Program-made: the position numbers and the translations under genes | Notes under the pieces: generated by a model | The model's input: only the letters and a program-made list of their open reading frames with translations | Told to the model about the DNA's origin: nothing | The model's database searches: none | Part shown: piece by piece, positions 28,331 through 37,247 of the stretch | How positions within the stretch are numbered: the first letter of the stretch is position 1 | Layout of the letters: each line of letters opens with the position of its first letter | DNA from: Herbiconiux oxytropis | Lineage (GTDB): Bacteria; Actinomycetota; Actinomycetes; Actinomycetales; Microbacteriaceae | DNA: 64,000 nucleotides | Reading direction: 5' to 3' | Assembly (NCBI RefSeq): GCF_024979315.1 | Contig: NZ_JANLCK010000002.1 | Coordinates: forward strand, 124,001 to 188,000

Positions 28331-29581
28331 ATGACCTCCACCCTCGAGCTCGATCTCCTCGCCCCCACCACGGCCGACGCCGTCATCGCCAACTCCCGGG
28401 CGGTGGGCCCCTACCTCGCCGGCAAGGCCGACGAGATCGACCGAGCCCGCCAGCTGCCCGACGACGTCGCGCGCGTGCTCCGCGACGCGGGCCTCTTCCG
28501 GATGGCGTTCCCCGCCTCTCGGGGCGGTCTCGAGATGAGCCTCGAGCAGCAGCTCGGCGTGGTCTCCCGCATCTCCCGGGTCGACGCCTCGGCCGGCTGG
28601 AACGTCGGCGTGCTGAACGCCACCGGCATGTACGCGGGCCGGTTGGGTGTCGACGCCTATGCCGAGCTGTATCCGGATGCCGACCGCCCCACGAGCGGAT
28701 CGTTCCACCCGCGGGGGCGGGCCGACCGCGTCGACGGCGGCTGGATGGTGAGCGGATCGTGGGACTGGGGCAGCGGCAGCCAGTCGGCCGACCACGTGCT
28801 CGGCGGCTGCTTCGCGTTCGAGAACGGTGAGCCGGTGATCGGCGCGAGCGGCAAGCAGCTCGTGCTCGGGGCCTGGCTCCCGCCCGAGTCGATCGTGTTC
28901 GCCCACAACTGGCAGACGCTCGGGGTGCGCGGATCCGGGAGCACCTCCTACTCCGTGCCGGTCCCGGTCTTCGTGCCGGACGCGCACACCTTCGATCGCG
29001 AGGCGCCCGACGACGGTGCGAAGGATCCGCTCAACAAGAGCGTGCACATCGCCTTCTTCGGACTGGCGGGCGTGGCCGTGGGCATCGCGCAGCACGCCGT
29101 CGATCTCGCGGTCGAGGCGGTGCGGGGCAAGCGCGGACCTCGCCCCGCGGTCGCCCTCGACTCGGCGACCACACAGGCGCTCGGCGGAATCCTCGCCGAC
29201 GTCGACCACCTCTACGCGGGGGTCACGGCGGTCGCCCGCCGCACCGACGAGATCCTGTTCGAGGCCGGTCGCCCCCTCACCGGGCCGCAGCTCTGGCGCA
29301 TGATCTCGACCCAGACCACCGCCACCCAGGTCATGCGCCGCGTCGTGCAGACCGCCACCGACCTGGTCTCCGCCCGCTTCCTGTTCGACGACCACCCGAT
29401 GCAGCGGGTCGTCCGGGACTCCTACGGCGCCGTGGCGCACGTCGGCGGCCGGGCGATGATGCACGGGTTCCTCGCCCAGGCCGTCGTCGACGCCGACGGG
29501 CCCGGGCTGCTGCTCGACGACCTCGACGACGCTGCGGCTGCGGTTGAGGCTGCGGTTGCTGCAGAACCGGTGCTCGGATGA
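28331..29581 (+). CDS. Acyl-CoA dehydrogenase-fold flavin monooxygenase
   Basis: Protein of 416 residues with the acyl-CoA dehydrogenase fold: helical N-terminus (LPDDVARVLRDAGLFRMAFPASRGG), a central beta domain (WMVSGSWDWGSGSQSADH) and a C-terminal helical bundle. The catalytic Glu region of true dehydrogenases is not evident. The layout matches the two-component flavin monooxygenases related to HsaA, DszC and HpaB, which use reduced flavin and O2. No flavin reductase gene is adjacent. The Ala/Glu-rich tail is low complexity. The stop overlaps the first TIGR04076-like gene (ATGA), suggesting joint assembly. Confidence 0.85.
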   Translation: MTSTLELDLLAPTTADAVIANSRAVGPYLAGKADEIDRARQLPDDVARVLRDAGLFRMAFPASRGGLEMSLEQQLGVVSRISRVDASAGWNVGVLNATGMYAGRLGVDAYAELYPDADRPTSGSFHPRGRADRVDGGWMVSGSWDWGSGSQSADHVLGGCFAFENGEPVIGASGKQLVLGAWLPPESIVFAHNWQTLGVRGSGSTSYSVPVPVFVPDAHTFDREAPDDGAKDPLNKSVHIAFFGLAGVAVGIAQHAVDLAVEAVRGKRGPRPAVALDSATTQALGGILADVDHLYAGVTAVARRTDEILFEAGRPLTGPQLWRMISTQTTATQVMRRVVQTATDLVSARFLFDDHPMQRVVRDSYGAVAHVGGRAMMHGFLAQAVVDADGPGLLLDDLDDAAAAVEAAVAAEPVLG

Positions 29582-29886
29582 CGGAGTACGCCGTGCGCGT
29601 GATCGTGGACCGCGTCGACTCGCCGACGAGCACCACGAAGGTCGGCGACTACTTCGACGTGATCGGGTCGACCCTCGTGCTGCCGCCCGGGGCGACCTTC
29701 GACATCTACGCCATGAACGCGGTCTTCCCGGTGCTGGCCCTCCGCCTCGGCGACTTCGGCGAGGAGAACGACTGGCTCTCGCGGAAGCCCTACATCTGTT
29801 CGCCCGATCCGACCGAGAACATCGTCATGCGGCTCGATCGCATCCCGGTCTCCGAGATCTCCTACCTGCACGACGGGGAGGCGTGA
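29578..29886 (+). CDS. TIGR04076-like small protein, copy 1
   Basis: Protein of 102 residues with the TIGR04076 pattern: an N-terminal beta strand (YAVRVIVDRVDS), a VGDYFDVIG turn, FDIYAMNAVFPVLALRLGDFG, then a CSPDPTENIVMRLDRIP end. The family has no known activity. It is translated directly after the monooxygenase (ATGA) and one base before a second copy that shares GD(Y/H)FDVI, the YAMNAVFP/FAIANAIP helix and the CPDPxE..(M/Y)RL.RI end. Unlike many relatives it keeps only the C-terminal cysteine. Confidence 0.8.
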   Translation: MTEYAVRVIVDRVDSPTSTTKVGDYFDVIGSTLVLPPGATFDIYAMNAVFPVLALRLGDFGEENDWLSRKPYICSPDPTENIVMRLDRIPVSEISYLHDGEA

Positions 29887-29887
29887 G

Positions 29888-30166
29888 ATGCACGTGCGCT
29901 GCACCGTCGAGTCGATGAACTACTCCGCCTGCGGACTCGTCGCCGGCGACCACTTCGACGTGATCGACGGACAGCTGTCGCTGCCCACCGGCCGGCCGTT
30001 CTGCTACTTCGCCATCGCGAACGCGATCCCGCTGCTCAGCGGCCGGCTCGATCGGCCCGAGGGCGACGCGTGGCTCGACTCCCGCCCCCTCATCGCCTGC
30101 CCCGACCCGCCCGAGGCGCTGTACCTGCGACTCGAGCGCATCCACGATCCGGAGATCCCAGAATGA
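29888..30166 (+). CDS. TIGR04076-like small protein, copy 2
   Basis: Protein of 92 residues, paralogous to the preceding gene. It has a CGLVAGDHFDVIDG turn, FCYFAIANAIPLLSGRLDRPEGD and the CPDPPEALYLRLERI end. Four cysteines are present, more than in copy 1, so the two are not simply redundant; a heteromer is possible. The stop overlaps the LLM oxidoreductase start (ATGA). Role unknown; an accessory or small enzyme subunit in the oxidation cluster is the inference. Confidence 0.8.
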   Translation: MHVRCTVESMNYSACGLVAGDHFDVIDGQLSLPTGRPFCYFAIANAIPLLSGRLDRPEGDAWLDSRPLIACPDPPEALYLRLERIHDPEIPE

Positions 30167-31179
30167 GCCTCAGCCGAGACGGCCTGACCTTCAGCGCCCG
30201 CATCTCCTCGCACGAGGGCGTGCGCCCGCTCGCGGCCAAGGCGACGTTCGTCGAGGAAGCCGGTTTCGACCAGGTGTGGATCGGGAACGACCTCTTCGGC
30301 GAACCCGGTCTCGTCTCGCTCGCGGCGATCGCGATGAGCACGGAGCGGATCCGGTTCGGCTCAGCGGTGATCGATCCCGTGTCGCTCCACCCCGCCCAGA
30401 TCGCCATGCTGGCGTCGGGGCTGCAGGATCTCTCGGGCGACCGCTTCCTGCTCGGGCTCGGTGCGGGCTCCGACGTCTTCTACTCCTGGGCGGGGCTGAC
30501 CCCGCCAGGCCCTGTGGTGCGCACGCGCGAGGCCGTCATCGCCATCCGGGCCCTCATGAACGGCGAGAGCCCGCTGGGGCTCCCCGGCGTGGCCGACGGC
30601 TGGACCGAGCAGGCGGTCCTCCGCTTCGCGCGGCCCGCCCCGATCTACGTGGGCGCGATGGGCCCGCGGATGCTCGAGATGACGGGGCGGCTCGGCGACG
30701 GCGCGCTGCCGCTGTGCCTGCCGCCGCGGCACGTCTACGGCGTGATCGAGCAGATCACGGCGGGCGCCGGGAAGGCCGGCCGGAGCATCGACGACATCGA
30801 CGTGGCGGCCTGCATCTGGTGCTCGATCTCCGAGGACCGCGACGAGGCCAGATGGCTCCTCGCCAAGCACATCGCCCTCTACAGCGGATCGCTGTCGGTG
30901 GAGGCGCTCGCGAGCAACGGCCTCGACCCTGAGGAGTTCGCCCACACCCAGGCGCTCATGCTCGAGGGGCGCGAGGACGACGCGATCCGGTCGGTGAGCG
31001 CCTCGATGCTCGAGCTCGGGATCGTCGGCGGCCCCACCGAGGTCATCGACCAGTGCGCGGCGCTGATCGACGCGGGCGTCGACCACATCAGCTTCGGACC
31101 CCCGATGGGGCCGGACTCCATGACCTCCGTCAAGATCCTGGGCGAAGCCGTCTTCCCGGCCCTTCGCGCCTCGATCTGA
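30163..31179 (+). CDS. Luciferase-like (LLM) flavin/F420 oxidoreductase
   Basis: Protein of 338 residues with the bacterial luciferase-like TIM barrel. It resembles the methylene-tetrahydromethanopterin reductase type: FVEEAGFDQVWIGNDLFGEPG, a core GDRFLLGLGAGSD, and PIYVGAMGPRMLEMTGRLGDGALPL. Members use FMNH2 or F420. It may be the oxidoreductase partner of the monooxygenase or a separate step. The ATG at 30163 overlaps the second TIGR04076 gene. The ABM gene starts 27 bases downstream. Confidence 0.9.
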   Translation: MSLSRDGLTFSARISSHEGVRPLAAKATFVEEAGFDQVWIGNDLFGEPGLVSLAAIAMSTERIRFGSAVIDPVSLHPAQIAMLASGLQDLSGDRFLLGLGAGSDVFYSWAGLTPPGPVVRTREAVIAIRALMNGESPLGLPGVADGWTEQAVLRFARPAPIYVGAMGPRMLEMTGRLGDGALPLCLPPRHVYGVIEQITAGAGKAGRSIDDIDVAACIWCSISEDRDEARWLLAKHIALYSGSLSVEALASNGLDPEEFAHTQALMLEGREDDAIRSVSASMLELGIVGGPTEVIDQCAALIDAGVDHISFGPPMGPDSMTSVKILGEAVFPALRASI

Positions 31180-31206
31180 CCTCGTCCACCCACGAAAGGA
31201 CCATCC

Positions 31207-31503
31207 ATGATCGTGATCACCGGCGGCGTCGCCGTCTCCCCCGATGAGGTGGCCGCCATCAGCGCGGCCGCCGCCGACTTCGCGGCGGAGTGCCGCAAGG
31301 AGGCCGGCAACATCGACTACCGCCTCAGCTGGGACATCTCCGAGCCGAACCGCATCGTGCTCAACGAGGCCTGGGACGACGTCCCCTCCTACGACCTCCA
31401 CACCACCCAGCCCCACGTAGCAGCCTGGACCACCCTCATAGCGGCCGCCTCCCTAGAGGCCCCCGCCTTCACCAAGTACACCGCCACCCCCTACACCCCG
31501 TAG
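31207..31503 (+). CDS. ABM (antibiotic biosynthesis monooxygenase) domain protein
   Basis: Small ferredoxin-like alpha/beta protein of 98 residues: VITGGVAVSPDEVAAISAAA, FAAECRKEAGNIDYRLSWDI, and the W-containing strand EPNRIVLNEAWDDVPSYDLHTTQPHVAAW. Relatives of the YgiN type oxidise quinols or aromatic alcohols without a cofactor. A clear GAAAGGA site precedes the ATG. It is the last gene of the importer/oxidation cluster, directly before a strong terminator. Confidence 0.88.
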   Translation: MIVITGGVAVSPDEVAAISAAAADFAAECRKEAGNIDYRLSWDISEPNRIVLNEAWDDVPSYDLHTTQPHVAAWTTLIAAASLEAPAFTKYTATPYTP

Positions 31504-31512
31504 TGAAACGAC

Positions 31513-31546
31513 GAAGGGCCCGCCACCCAAAGGTGACGGGCCCTTC
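31513..31546. terminator. Bidirectional terminator hairpin between the oxidation cluster and xylA
   Basis: GAAGGGCCCG (31513-31522) pairs with CGGGCCCTTC (31537-31546). Inside the loop CACC and GGTG extend the stem by four pairs. It sits between convergent genes. An 18-base piece (ACCCAAAGGTGACGGGCC, 31525-31542) recurs at 31562-31579, so one arm is partly duplicated. The rest of the 203-bp gap, to 31706, holds short GC-rich repeats but no gene. Confidence 0.8.
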
Positions 31547-31706
31547 TCCACATCCTCCGCAACCCAAAGGTGACGGGCCGTACTCATTGACCCAGAGTGA
31601 GACCGACGCCGGTCCGCGCCGCGCAGCGACGCGGAACGACGCCGGCCTCACATGTCGCCCGCGCCGCAGAGGCGGCGGCGCGGTAGAAGTCGCACCGCGG
31701 TAGAAG

Positions 31707-32897
31707 TTACCTAGCCCCAGTCAGGTGCTCCAGCGCCAGCTGCTGCAGCCGCACGAAGCCGAAGCCCTTGCCGTTGAAGTACGCGTCGGAGTCGAAGTCC
31801 TCGTAGGAGGCACGGTCGGCGAGGAGGTCGTCGTACGACTCGCCGGCCGAGAGGGTGGGCTCCGAGAGCTCGGGCACGCGCGAGGCGGCGAGCGCCTCCT
31901 GCACCTCGGGGTCGGCGCGGAAGGCCGCTGCGCGCTCCTTGAGCAGGAGGTAGGTGCGCATGTTGGCGGCCGCCGAGGTCCAGACGCCCGTCTCGTCCTC
32001 GGTGCGCGACGGCTTGTAGTCGAAGTGGCGCGGTCCGTCGTAGGAGGGGCCGCCGTTCGGGCCGCCGTTCTCGAGCAGGTCGACGAGCGCGAAGGCGTTC
32101 TGCAGATCGCCGTGACCGAACACGAGGTCCTGGTCGTACTTGATGCCGCGCTGGCCGTTGAGGTCGATGTGGTAGAGCTTGCCCTGGTAGAGCGCCTGGG
32201 CGATTCCGGCGGCGAAGTTCAGGCCCGCCATCTGCTCGTGGCCGACCTCGGGGTTGACGCCCACGAGCTCGGGCCGCTCGAGGGTCTCGATGAAGGCGAG
32301 GGCGTGCCCGAGCGTCGGCAGCAGGATGTCGCCGCGGGGCTCGTTGGGCTTGGGCTCGATGGCGAAGCGGATGTCGTAGCCCTTGTCGGTGACGTAGTCG
32401 CCGAGCAGGTTGACGGCCTCGCGGTAGCGCTCGAGGGCGGCGCGGATGTCCTTCGCCGCGTCGTACTCGGCGCCCTCGCGGCCGCCCCACATCACGAACG
32501 TCTTGGCGCCGAGCTCGGCGGCGAGGTCGATGTTGCGCAGCACCTTGCGGAGCGCGAAGCGGCGCACGGCACGGTCGTTCGAGGTGAAGCCGCCGTCTTT
32601 GAACACGGGGGCCGAGAAGAGGTTGGTGGTGACCATCGGCACGATCAGGCCGGTGTCGGCGAGGGCGCCCTTCAGGCGATCGATCTGCGTCTGGCGCTCG
32701 GCGTCGGTCGAGCCGAAGGCGAAGAGGTCGTCGTCGTGGAAGGTGAGGCCATAGGCGCCGAGCTCGGAGAGCTTCTCGACGGCGTGCACCACGTCGAGCG
32801 ATGCGCGGGTGGGGCCGCCGAAGGGGTCGGCGCCGTTGTAGCCGATGGTCCACAGTCCGAATGAGAACTTGTCTTCGCGGGTAGGGGTCAGCGACAT
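31707..32897 (-). CDS. xylA: Xylose isomerase
   Basis: Cytoplasmic enzyme of 396 residues, close to the 388-residue actinobacterial group I enzymes, that converts D-xylose to D-xylulose. Motifs include [17 protein letters not shown], the [16 protein letters not shown] segment, metal-site [10 protein letters not shown] and [11 protein letters not shown], and [15 protein letters not shown]. The ATG at 32897 gives the standard [11 protein letters not shown] opening with GGAG upstream; an in-frame ATG at 32915 adds six residues and is less likely. It is divergent from the sugar ABC operon, and no xylulokinase lies beside it (the nearest is at 57459). Confidence 0.97.
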   Translation of the reverse strand: MSLTPTREDKFSFGLWTIGYNGADPFGGPTRASLDVVHAVEKLSELGAYGLTFHDDDLFAFGSTDAERQTQIDRLKGALADTGLIVPMVTTNLFSAPVFKDGGFTSNDRAVRRFALRKVLRNIDLAAELGAKTFVMWGGREGAEYDAAKDIRAALERYREAVNLLGDYVTDKGYDIRFAIEPKPNEPRGDILLPTLGHALAFIETLERPELVGVNPEVGHEQMAGLNFAAGIAQALYQGKLYHIDLNGQRGIKYDQDLVFGHGDLQNAFALVDLLENGGPNGGPSYDGPRHFDYKPSRTEDETGVWTSAAANMRTYLLLKERAAAFRADPEVQEALAASRVPELSEPTLSAGESYDDLLADRASYEDFDSDAYFNGKGFGFVRLQQLALEHLTGAR

Positions 32898-32968
32898 CAG
32901 GTCACTCCAGTTCAACGTCTTTGGTGAGCGGCTCGTGGTCCGAGCGCAACGAAATAGTTATCTCCCAC

Positions 32969-32998
32969 AACATATTCATATCCGCGCCCGGATGTCAA
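32969..32998 (-). promoter_or_regulatory. xylA promoter
   Basis: On the minus strand a consensus TTGACA (32998-32993), an 18-bp spacer and TATGTT (32974-32969) point toward xylA. The AT-rich stretch around 32950-32980 is unusual for this window and may contain the ROK regulator operator, but no clean palindrome was found. Confidence 0.55.
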
Positions 32999-33040
32999 AG
33001 ATCACGATTCGGCCACGATGAAAAACGGGTGCCAGAAAAC

Positions 33041-33068
33041 TTTGCGTTCGCATGGACGCTGGTATATG
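33041..33068 (+). promoter_or_regulatory. Promoter of the sugar ABC operon
   Basis: TTTGCG (33041-33046) or TTGCGT one base later, followed after 15-16 bases by TATATG (33063-33068), facing the binding-protein gene about 105 bp downstream. The long leader (33075-33173) has no gene; AAAGGG at 33156 is the likely ribosome site. Confidence 0.4.
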
Positions 33069-33173
33069 TTTCGGGAGTCAACAAAGCCGCACCAGGAGGA
33101 GTTGACGCGTTACAAGGGAGTAATAGCGCACAGCTGTGATCCCCTTCCAAGGATGAAAGGGACTGACACCACC

Positions 33174-34301
33174 ATGTCAATGACGAAGAAACTGATGGCT
33201 CTCGCCGTCGCCGGCGGCCTCGCCGCCACCCTCGCCGCCTGCTCCTCCGGCGGCTCGAGCGACTCGGGCTCCGGATCGGGCGACGCCGCCTCGGGCGACT
33301 GCAACGTCGGCATCTCGATGCCCACGCGTTCGCTCGAGCGCTGGATCAACGACGGTGAGGGCCTGCAGAAGCAGCTCACCGACGCCGGCTGCACCGTCGA
33401 CCTGCAGTACGCAGACAACAAGACCGAGCAGCAGATCTCGCAGATCCAGAACCAGGTCGCCGGAGGCGCCAAGATCCTCGTGGTCGCCGCCATCGACGGT
33501 GAGACCCTCGGCCCGGTGCTCGCCGACGCCAAGAAGCAGGACATCACGGTCATCGCCTATGACCGCCTGATCAACGGCACCCCCGACGTCGACTACTACG
33601 CGACCTTCGACAACTACAAGGTGGGCCAGCTCCAGGGCGAGTTCATCGTCGACGCTCTCGACCTCGAGAACGCTGCCGGCCCGTTCAACTTCGAGCCCTT
33701 CGCAGGAAGCCCCGACGACAACAACGCCGGGTTCTTCTTCCAGGGCGCGTGGGACGTGCTCGAGCCCTACGTGGAGTCGGGCAAGCTCGTCATCCCCTCG
33801 GGCAAGGACCCGTCCGGCACCGACGGCTGGAAGTCGATCGGTATCCTCGGCTGGGGCTCGGATGACGCCCAGGCCGAGATGGACAACCGTCTCTCCTCGT
33901 TCTACTCCGGTGGCGAGAAGGTCGACGTGGTCCTCTCCCCGAACGACAGCCTGGCCCTCGGCATCGAGGCCTCGCTGAAGTCGGCCGGCTACACCCCCGG
34001 TGAGGGCTACCCCGTCATCACCGGTCAGGACGCCGACAAGGCCAACGTGCAGGCCATCCTCAACGACGAGCAGTCGATGACCGTCTGGAAGGACACCCGC
34101 GAGCTGGGTGACCGCGTCTTCCAGATGATCCAGTCGATCGCCGCCGGCGAAGAGGTCGAGGTCAACGACGAGGAGACCTACGACAACGGCGAGAAGGTCG
34201 TCCCCTCGTACCTGCTCGACCCCGTGGTGGTCGTCAAGGACGACGTGCAGACCCTGCTCATCGACTCCGGCTTCATCAAGGCTTCGGACGTCGGTCTCTA
34301 A
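33174..34301 (+). CDS. ChvE/XylF-type sugar-binding lipoprotein
   Basis: Lipoprotein of 375 residues, with signal and lipobox LAATLAAC (Cys23) and a Ser/Gly linker. The family 1 sugar-binding domain opens with NVGISMPTRSLERWINDGEGL and contains VAAIDGETLGPVLADAKKQ and VLSPNDSLALGI. This is the ChvE/multiple-monosaccharide subgroup, which binds xylose, arabinose, glucose or galactose. Beside xylA and a ROK repressor, xylose is most likely. ATG at 33174 is preferred for its signal peptide; ATG at 33153 lacks a spaced ribosome site. It is followed by a strong stem-loop, typical of a highly expressed first gene. Confidence 0.93.
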   Translation: MSMTKKLMALAVAGGLAATLAACSSGGSSDSGSGSGDAASGDCNVGISMPTRSLERWINDGEGLQKQLTDAGCTVDLQYADNKTEQQISQIQNQVAGGAKILVVAAIDGETLGPVLADAKKQDITVIAYDRLINGTPDVDYYATFDNYKVGQLQGEFIVDALDLENAAGPFNFEPFAGSPDDNNAGFFFQGAWDVLEPYVESGKLVIPSGKDPSGTDGWKSIGILGWGSDDAQAEMDNRLSSFYSGGEKVDVVLSPNDSLALGIEASLKSAGYTPGEGYPVITGQDADKANVQAILNDEQSMTVWKDTRELGDRVFQMIQSIAAGEEVEVNDEETYDNGEKVVPSYLLDPVVVVKDDVQTLLIDSGFIKASDVGL

Positions 34302-34316
34302 CCAGCACTGAACCGG

Positions 34317-34350
34317 TCGGCGGCGGCCTCCTCCCAGAGGCCGCCGCCGA
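34317..34350 (+). terminator. Stem-loop between sugar-binding protein and ATPase genes
   Basis: A perfect 14-bp stem (TCGGCGGCGGCCTC, 34317-34330, with its complement at 34337-34350) and a six-base CTCCCA loop, 16 bases after the binding-protein stop. It lacks a T tract, so mRNA stabilisation or partial attenuation is more likely than full termination. Confidence 0.7.
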
Positions 34351-34407
34351 TCACCCTGTTCCACCCCTCTCCACCCCCACCCCTACTGGAAGGCAGCGAC
34401 GCGACCC

Positions 34408-35937
34408 ATGAGCAACGCGATTCTGTGGATGCGGGACATCACCAAGGACTTCAACGGTGTGAAGGCGCTCGACGGCGTCTCGATCGTCGTGGAGCGCGGT
34501 GAGGTCCACGCCATCTGCGGGGAGAACGGCGCCGGCAAGTCCACCCTCATGAAGGTGCTCTCCGGCGTGTACCCGCACGGCTCGTTCGGCGGCTCGATCG
34601 AGTTCGAGGGACACCCCACCGCGTACAAGTCGATCAACGACAGCGAGCACGACGGCATCGTCATCATCCACCAGGAGCTCGCTCTCAGCCCGTACCTCTC
34701 GATCGCCGAGAACATCTTCCTCGGCAACGAGAACGCCAAGCGCGGCATCATCGACTGGAACAAGACCAACCGCGAAGCCGCCACGCTGCTCGCCCGGGTG
34801 GGGCTCAACGAGAACCCCGCGACCCCCGTGCTCGAGCTCGGCGTCGGCAAGCAGCAGCTGGTCGAGATCGCGAAGGCGCTCTCCAAGCGCGTGAAGCTGC
34901 TCATCCTCGACGAGCCCACCGCGGCGCTCAACGACGACGACTCCGAGCACCTCCTCACGCTCATCAACCACCTGCGCGAGCAGGGCATCACCTGCATCAT
35001 CATCAGCCACAAGCTGAAGGAGATCCGCAAGATCGCCGACACCGTCACGATCATCCGCGACGGCAAGACGATCGAGTCCTTCAGCATGAAGGAGGACGAC
35101 GCCTCGGAGTCGCGCATCATCCGCTCGATGGTCGGCCGCCCGCTCGACAACCAGTTCCCCCCGCGCACCCCCGACATCGGTGAGGAGTACTTCCGGGTCG
35201 AGAACTGGAACGCCTACCACCCGGTCGACACCGAGCGGAAGGTCGTCGACGACGCCTCGTTCACGGTCAGGGCCGGCGAGATCGTCGGCTTCGCCGGGCT
35301 CATGGGCGCCGGGCGCACCGAGCTCGCCATGAGCATCTTCGGCCGCTCCTACGGCATCAACATCTCCGGCAGGGTCTTCAAAGCCGGCAAGGAGATCCAG
35401 ACCCGCACGGTGAGCGAGGCCATCCAGAACGGGCTCGCCTACGCCACAGAGGACCGCAAGAAGTACGGACTCAACCTCATCGCCGACATCGCCGAGAACA
35501 TCTCGGCCGCCGGCCTCGACAAGCTCGCCAAGGGCGGGGTGGTCGACCGCAACAAGGAGACCAAGGTCGCCGAGGAGTACCGGGCCTCGATGAACATCAA
35601 GACCCCGTCGGTCTCGGCCATCGTGGGCAAGCTCTCGGGCGGCAACCAGCAGAAGGTCGTGCTCTCGAAGTGGATGTTCACCGGCCCCGACGTGCTCATC
35701 CTCGATGAGCCCACGCGAGGCATCGACGTGGGCGCGAAGTACGAGATCTACGGCATCATCAACGAGCTCGCGGCGCAGGGCAAGGCGGTCATCGTGATCT
35801 CCTCCGAGCTGCCCGAGCTGATCGGTCTCTCCGACCGCATCTACACCATCTCCGAAGGCCGGATCACCGGCGAGGTCGCCAAAGCAGAGGCGACGCAGGA
35901 AACACTCATGCACTACATGACCGCGGGAAGGGACTGA
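34408..35937 (+). CDS. Sugar ABC transporter, duplicated ATP-binding protein (XylG/GguA type)
   Basis: Protein of 509 residues with two ABC modules. The first has Walker [10 protein letters not shown] near residue 38 and Walker [16 protein letters not shown]. The second has the usual degenerate Walker A ([10 protein letters not shown]), signature [14 protein letters not shown] and Walker [15 protein letters not shown]. This is the CUT2 family arrangement. It energises the permease that starts five bases after its stop. The Walker A divergence in the second half is normal for the family. Confidence 0.95.
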   Translation: MSNAILWMRDITKDFNGVKALDGVSIVVERGEVHAICGENGAGKSTLMKVLSGVYPHGSFGGSIEFEGHPTAYKSINDSEHDGIVIIHQELALSPYLSIAENIFLGNENAKRGIIDWNKTNREAATLLARVGLNENPATPVLELGVGKQQLVEIAKALSKRVKLLILDEPTAALNDDDSEHLLTLINHLREQGITCIIISHKLKEIRKIADTVTIIRDGKTIESFSMKEDDASESRIIRSMVGRPLDNQFPPRTPDIGEEYFRVENWNAYHPVDTERKVVDDASFTVRAGEIVGFAGLMGAGRTELAMSIFGRSYGINISGRVFKAGKEIQTRTVSEAIQNGLAYATEDRKKYGLNLIADIAENISAAGLDKLAKGGVVDRNKETKVAEEYRASMNIKTPSVSAIVGKLSGGNQQKVVLSKWMFTGPDVLILDEPTRGIDVGAKYEIYGIINELAAQGKAVIVISSELPELIGLSDRIYTISEGRITGEVAKAEATQETLMHYMTAGRD

Positions 35938-35942
35938 CCCCG

Positions 35943-37163
35943 ATGAGCAACACGGCCACCGAAGCACCGAGCGAGCCCACGGGCAAGGCTCCGGTCAAAT
36001 CCGCGAGGAAGCTGCGGATCGATCTGCGGCAGTACGGCATCCTCGCCGCACTCGCGATCATCATCGTGCTCTTCCAGATCCTCACCAACGGGCGCCTCCT
36101 CATGCCCGGCAACATCAACAACCTGATCCAGCAGAACTCCTACGTTCTGATCCTCGCGATCGGCATGGTGATCGTCATCATCGCCGGCCACATCGACCTG
36201 TCGGTGGGATCGGTCGTGGCGCTCGTGGGAGCGGTGGCCGCGCTGTCGATGAACAGCTGGGGCCTGCCCTGGTGGGCCGCCGTCATCATCGCCCTCGTCG
36301 TGGGAGCCGTGATCGGAGCCTGGCAGGGCTTCTGGGTGGCGTTCGTGGGCATACCGGCGTTCATCGTGACCCTCGCGGGCATGCTGATCTTCCGTGGCCT
36401 CACCCTCGTGCTGCTCACCGGCGGCACCATCTCGGGTCTGCCGGACGAGTTCACGGCCATCGGCGCCGGCTGGATCCCGCCCTTCCTCGGCGAGGCCCTC
36501 GACGGACGCGACGTGCTCACGCTCGTGCTGGGCCTCCTGGCCTCGGCCGGCTTCGTCATCCAGCAGATCCGCACCCGTGCGACGCTCCGCAAGCTCGATC
36601 TCCCGCGCGAGCCCGCCGTCTCCACGATCGTCAAGAGCGTCATCCTCGTGGTCGCCATCATGGCGCTGGCCTGGCAGCTGAGCGGATACTCGGGCACCCC
36701 GATCATCCTCATCATCCTCGCCGTGCTGATCCTGCTCTACACGTTCATCCTCAACCGCTCGGTCTTCGGCCGTCACGTCTACGCGATGGGCGGCAACCTG
36801 TTCGCCGCGCAGATGAGCGGTGTGAAGACGAAGTGGATCAACTTCGCGATCTTCGTGAACATGGGCGTGCTCGCCGGCCTCGCCGGTGTCGTCGCCACCG
36901 CCCGTGCCGGTTCGGCCGTGGCCTCGGCCGGTCAGAACTACGAACTCGACGCGATCGCCGCCGTGTTCATCGGTGGCGCGGCCGTGCAGGGTGGTGTCGG
37001 AACCGTGGTCGGCGCCGTCATCGGTGGTCTCGTCATGGGCGTGCTCAACATGGGACTGTCGATCCTCTCGGTCGACGCCGCCTGGCAGCAGGCCATCAAG
37101 GGCCTCGTGCTGCTGCTCGCCGTCGCGTTCGACATCATCAACAAGAGGCGCTCCGGCCGCTGA
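35943..37163 (+). CDS. Sugar ABC transporter permease (XylH/GguB type)
   Basis: Membrane protein of 406 residues of the BPD_transp_2 family with about ten helices. The CUT2 region AGHIDLSVGSVVALVGAVAA lies near residue 80, and the loop GRHVYAMGGNLFAAQMSGV near 275. The polar N-terminal 30 residues are cytoplasmic. It is longer than ribose permeases (about 320) and matches the xylose/multiple-sugar subgroup. A hairpin follows the gene. Confidence 0.95.
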   Translation: MSNTATEAPSEPTGKAPVKSARKLRIDLRQYGILAALAIIIVLFQILTNGRLLMPGNINNLIQQNSYVLILAIGMVIVIIAGHIDLSVGSVVALVGAVAALSMNSWGLPWWAAVIIALVVGAVIGAWQGFWVAFVGIPAFIVTLAGMLIFRGLTLVLLTGGTISGLPDEFTAIGAGWIPPFLGEALDGRDVLTLVLGLLASAGFVIQQIRTRATLRKLDLPREPAVSTIVKSVILVVAIMALAWQLSGYSGTPIILIILAVLILLYTFILNRSVFGRHVYAMGGNLFAAQMSGVKTKWINFAIFVNMGVLAGLAGVVATARAGSAVASAGQNYELDAIAAVFIGGAAVQGGVGTVVGAVIGGLVMGVLNMGLSILSVDAAWQQAIKGLVLLLAVAFDIINKRRSGR

Positions 37164-37171
37164 GGCCAGGC

Positions 37172-37202
37172 TCGGGGGCGGTCGCCAGACGATCGCCCCC
37201 GA
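37172..37202 (+). terminator. Hairpin between the sugar permease and ROK regulator genes
   Basis: TCGGGGGCGGTCG (37172-37184) pairs with CGATCGCCCCCGA (37190-37202) with a single G-T wobble and a five-base loop. It lies nine bases after the permease stop and probably limits read-through into the regulator gene. Confidence 0.65.
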
Positions 37203-37247
37203 CTCCGCACGTCCCTTTTCTCCACCCCGAACTGCCAAGGAGGCGTC

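Noticed and set aside
31610-31706. Short GC-rich direct repeats before xylA end as a CRISPR or mobile element
   Set aside because: Only two short imperfect copies (around CGCGGTAGAAGT), with no regular spacer pattern or associated genes.
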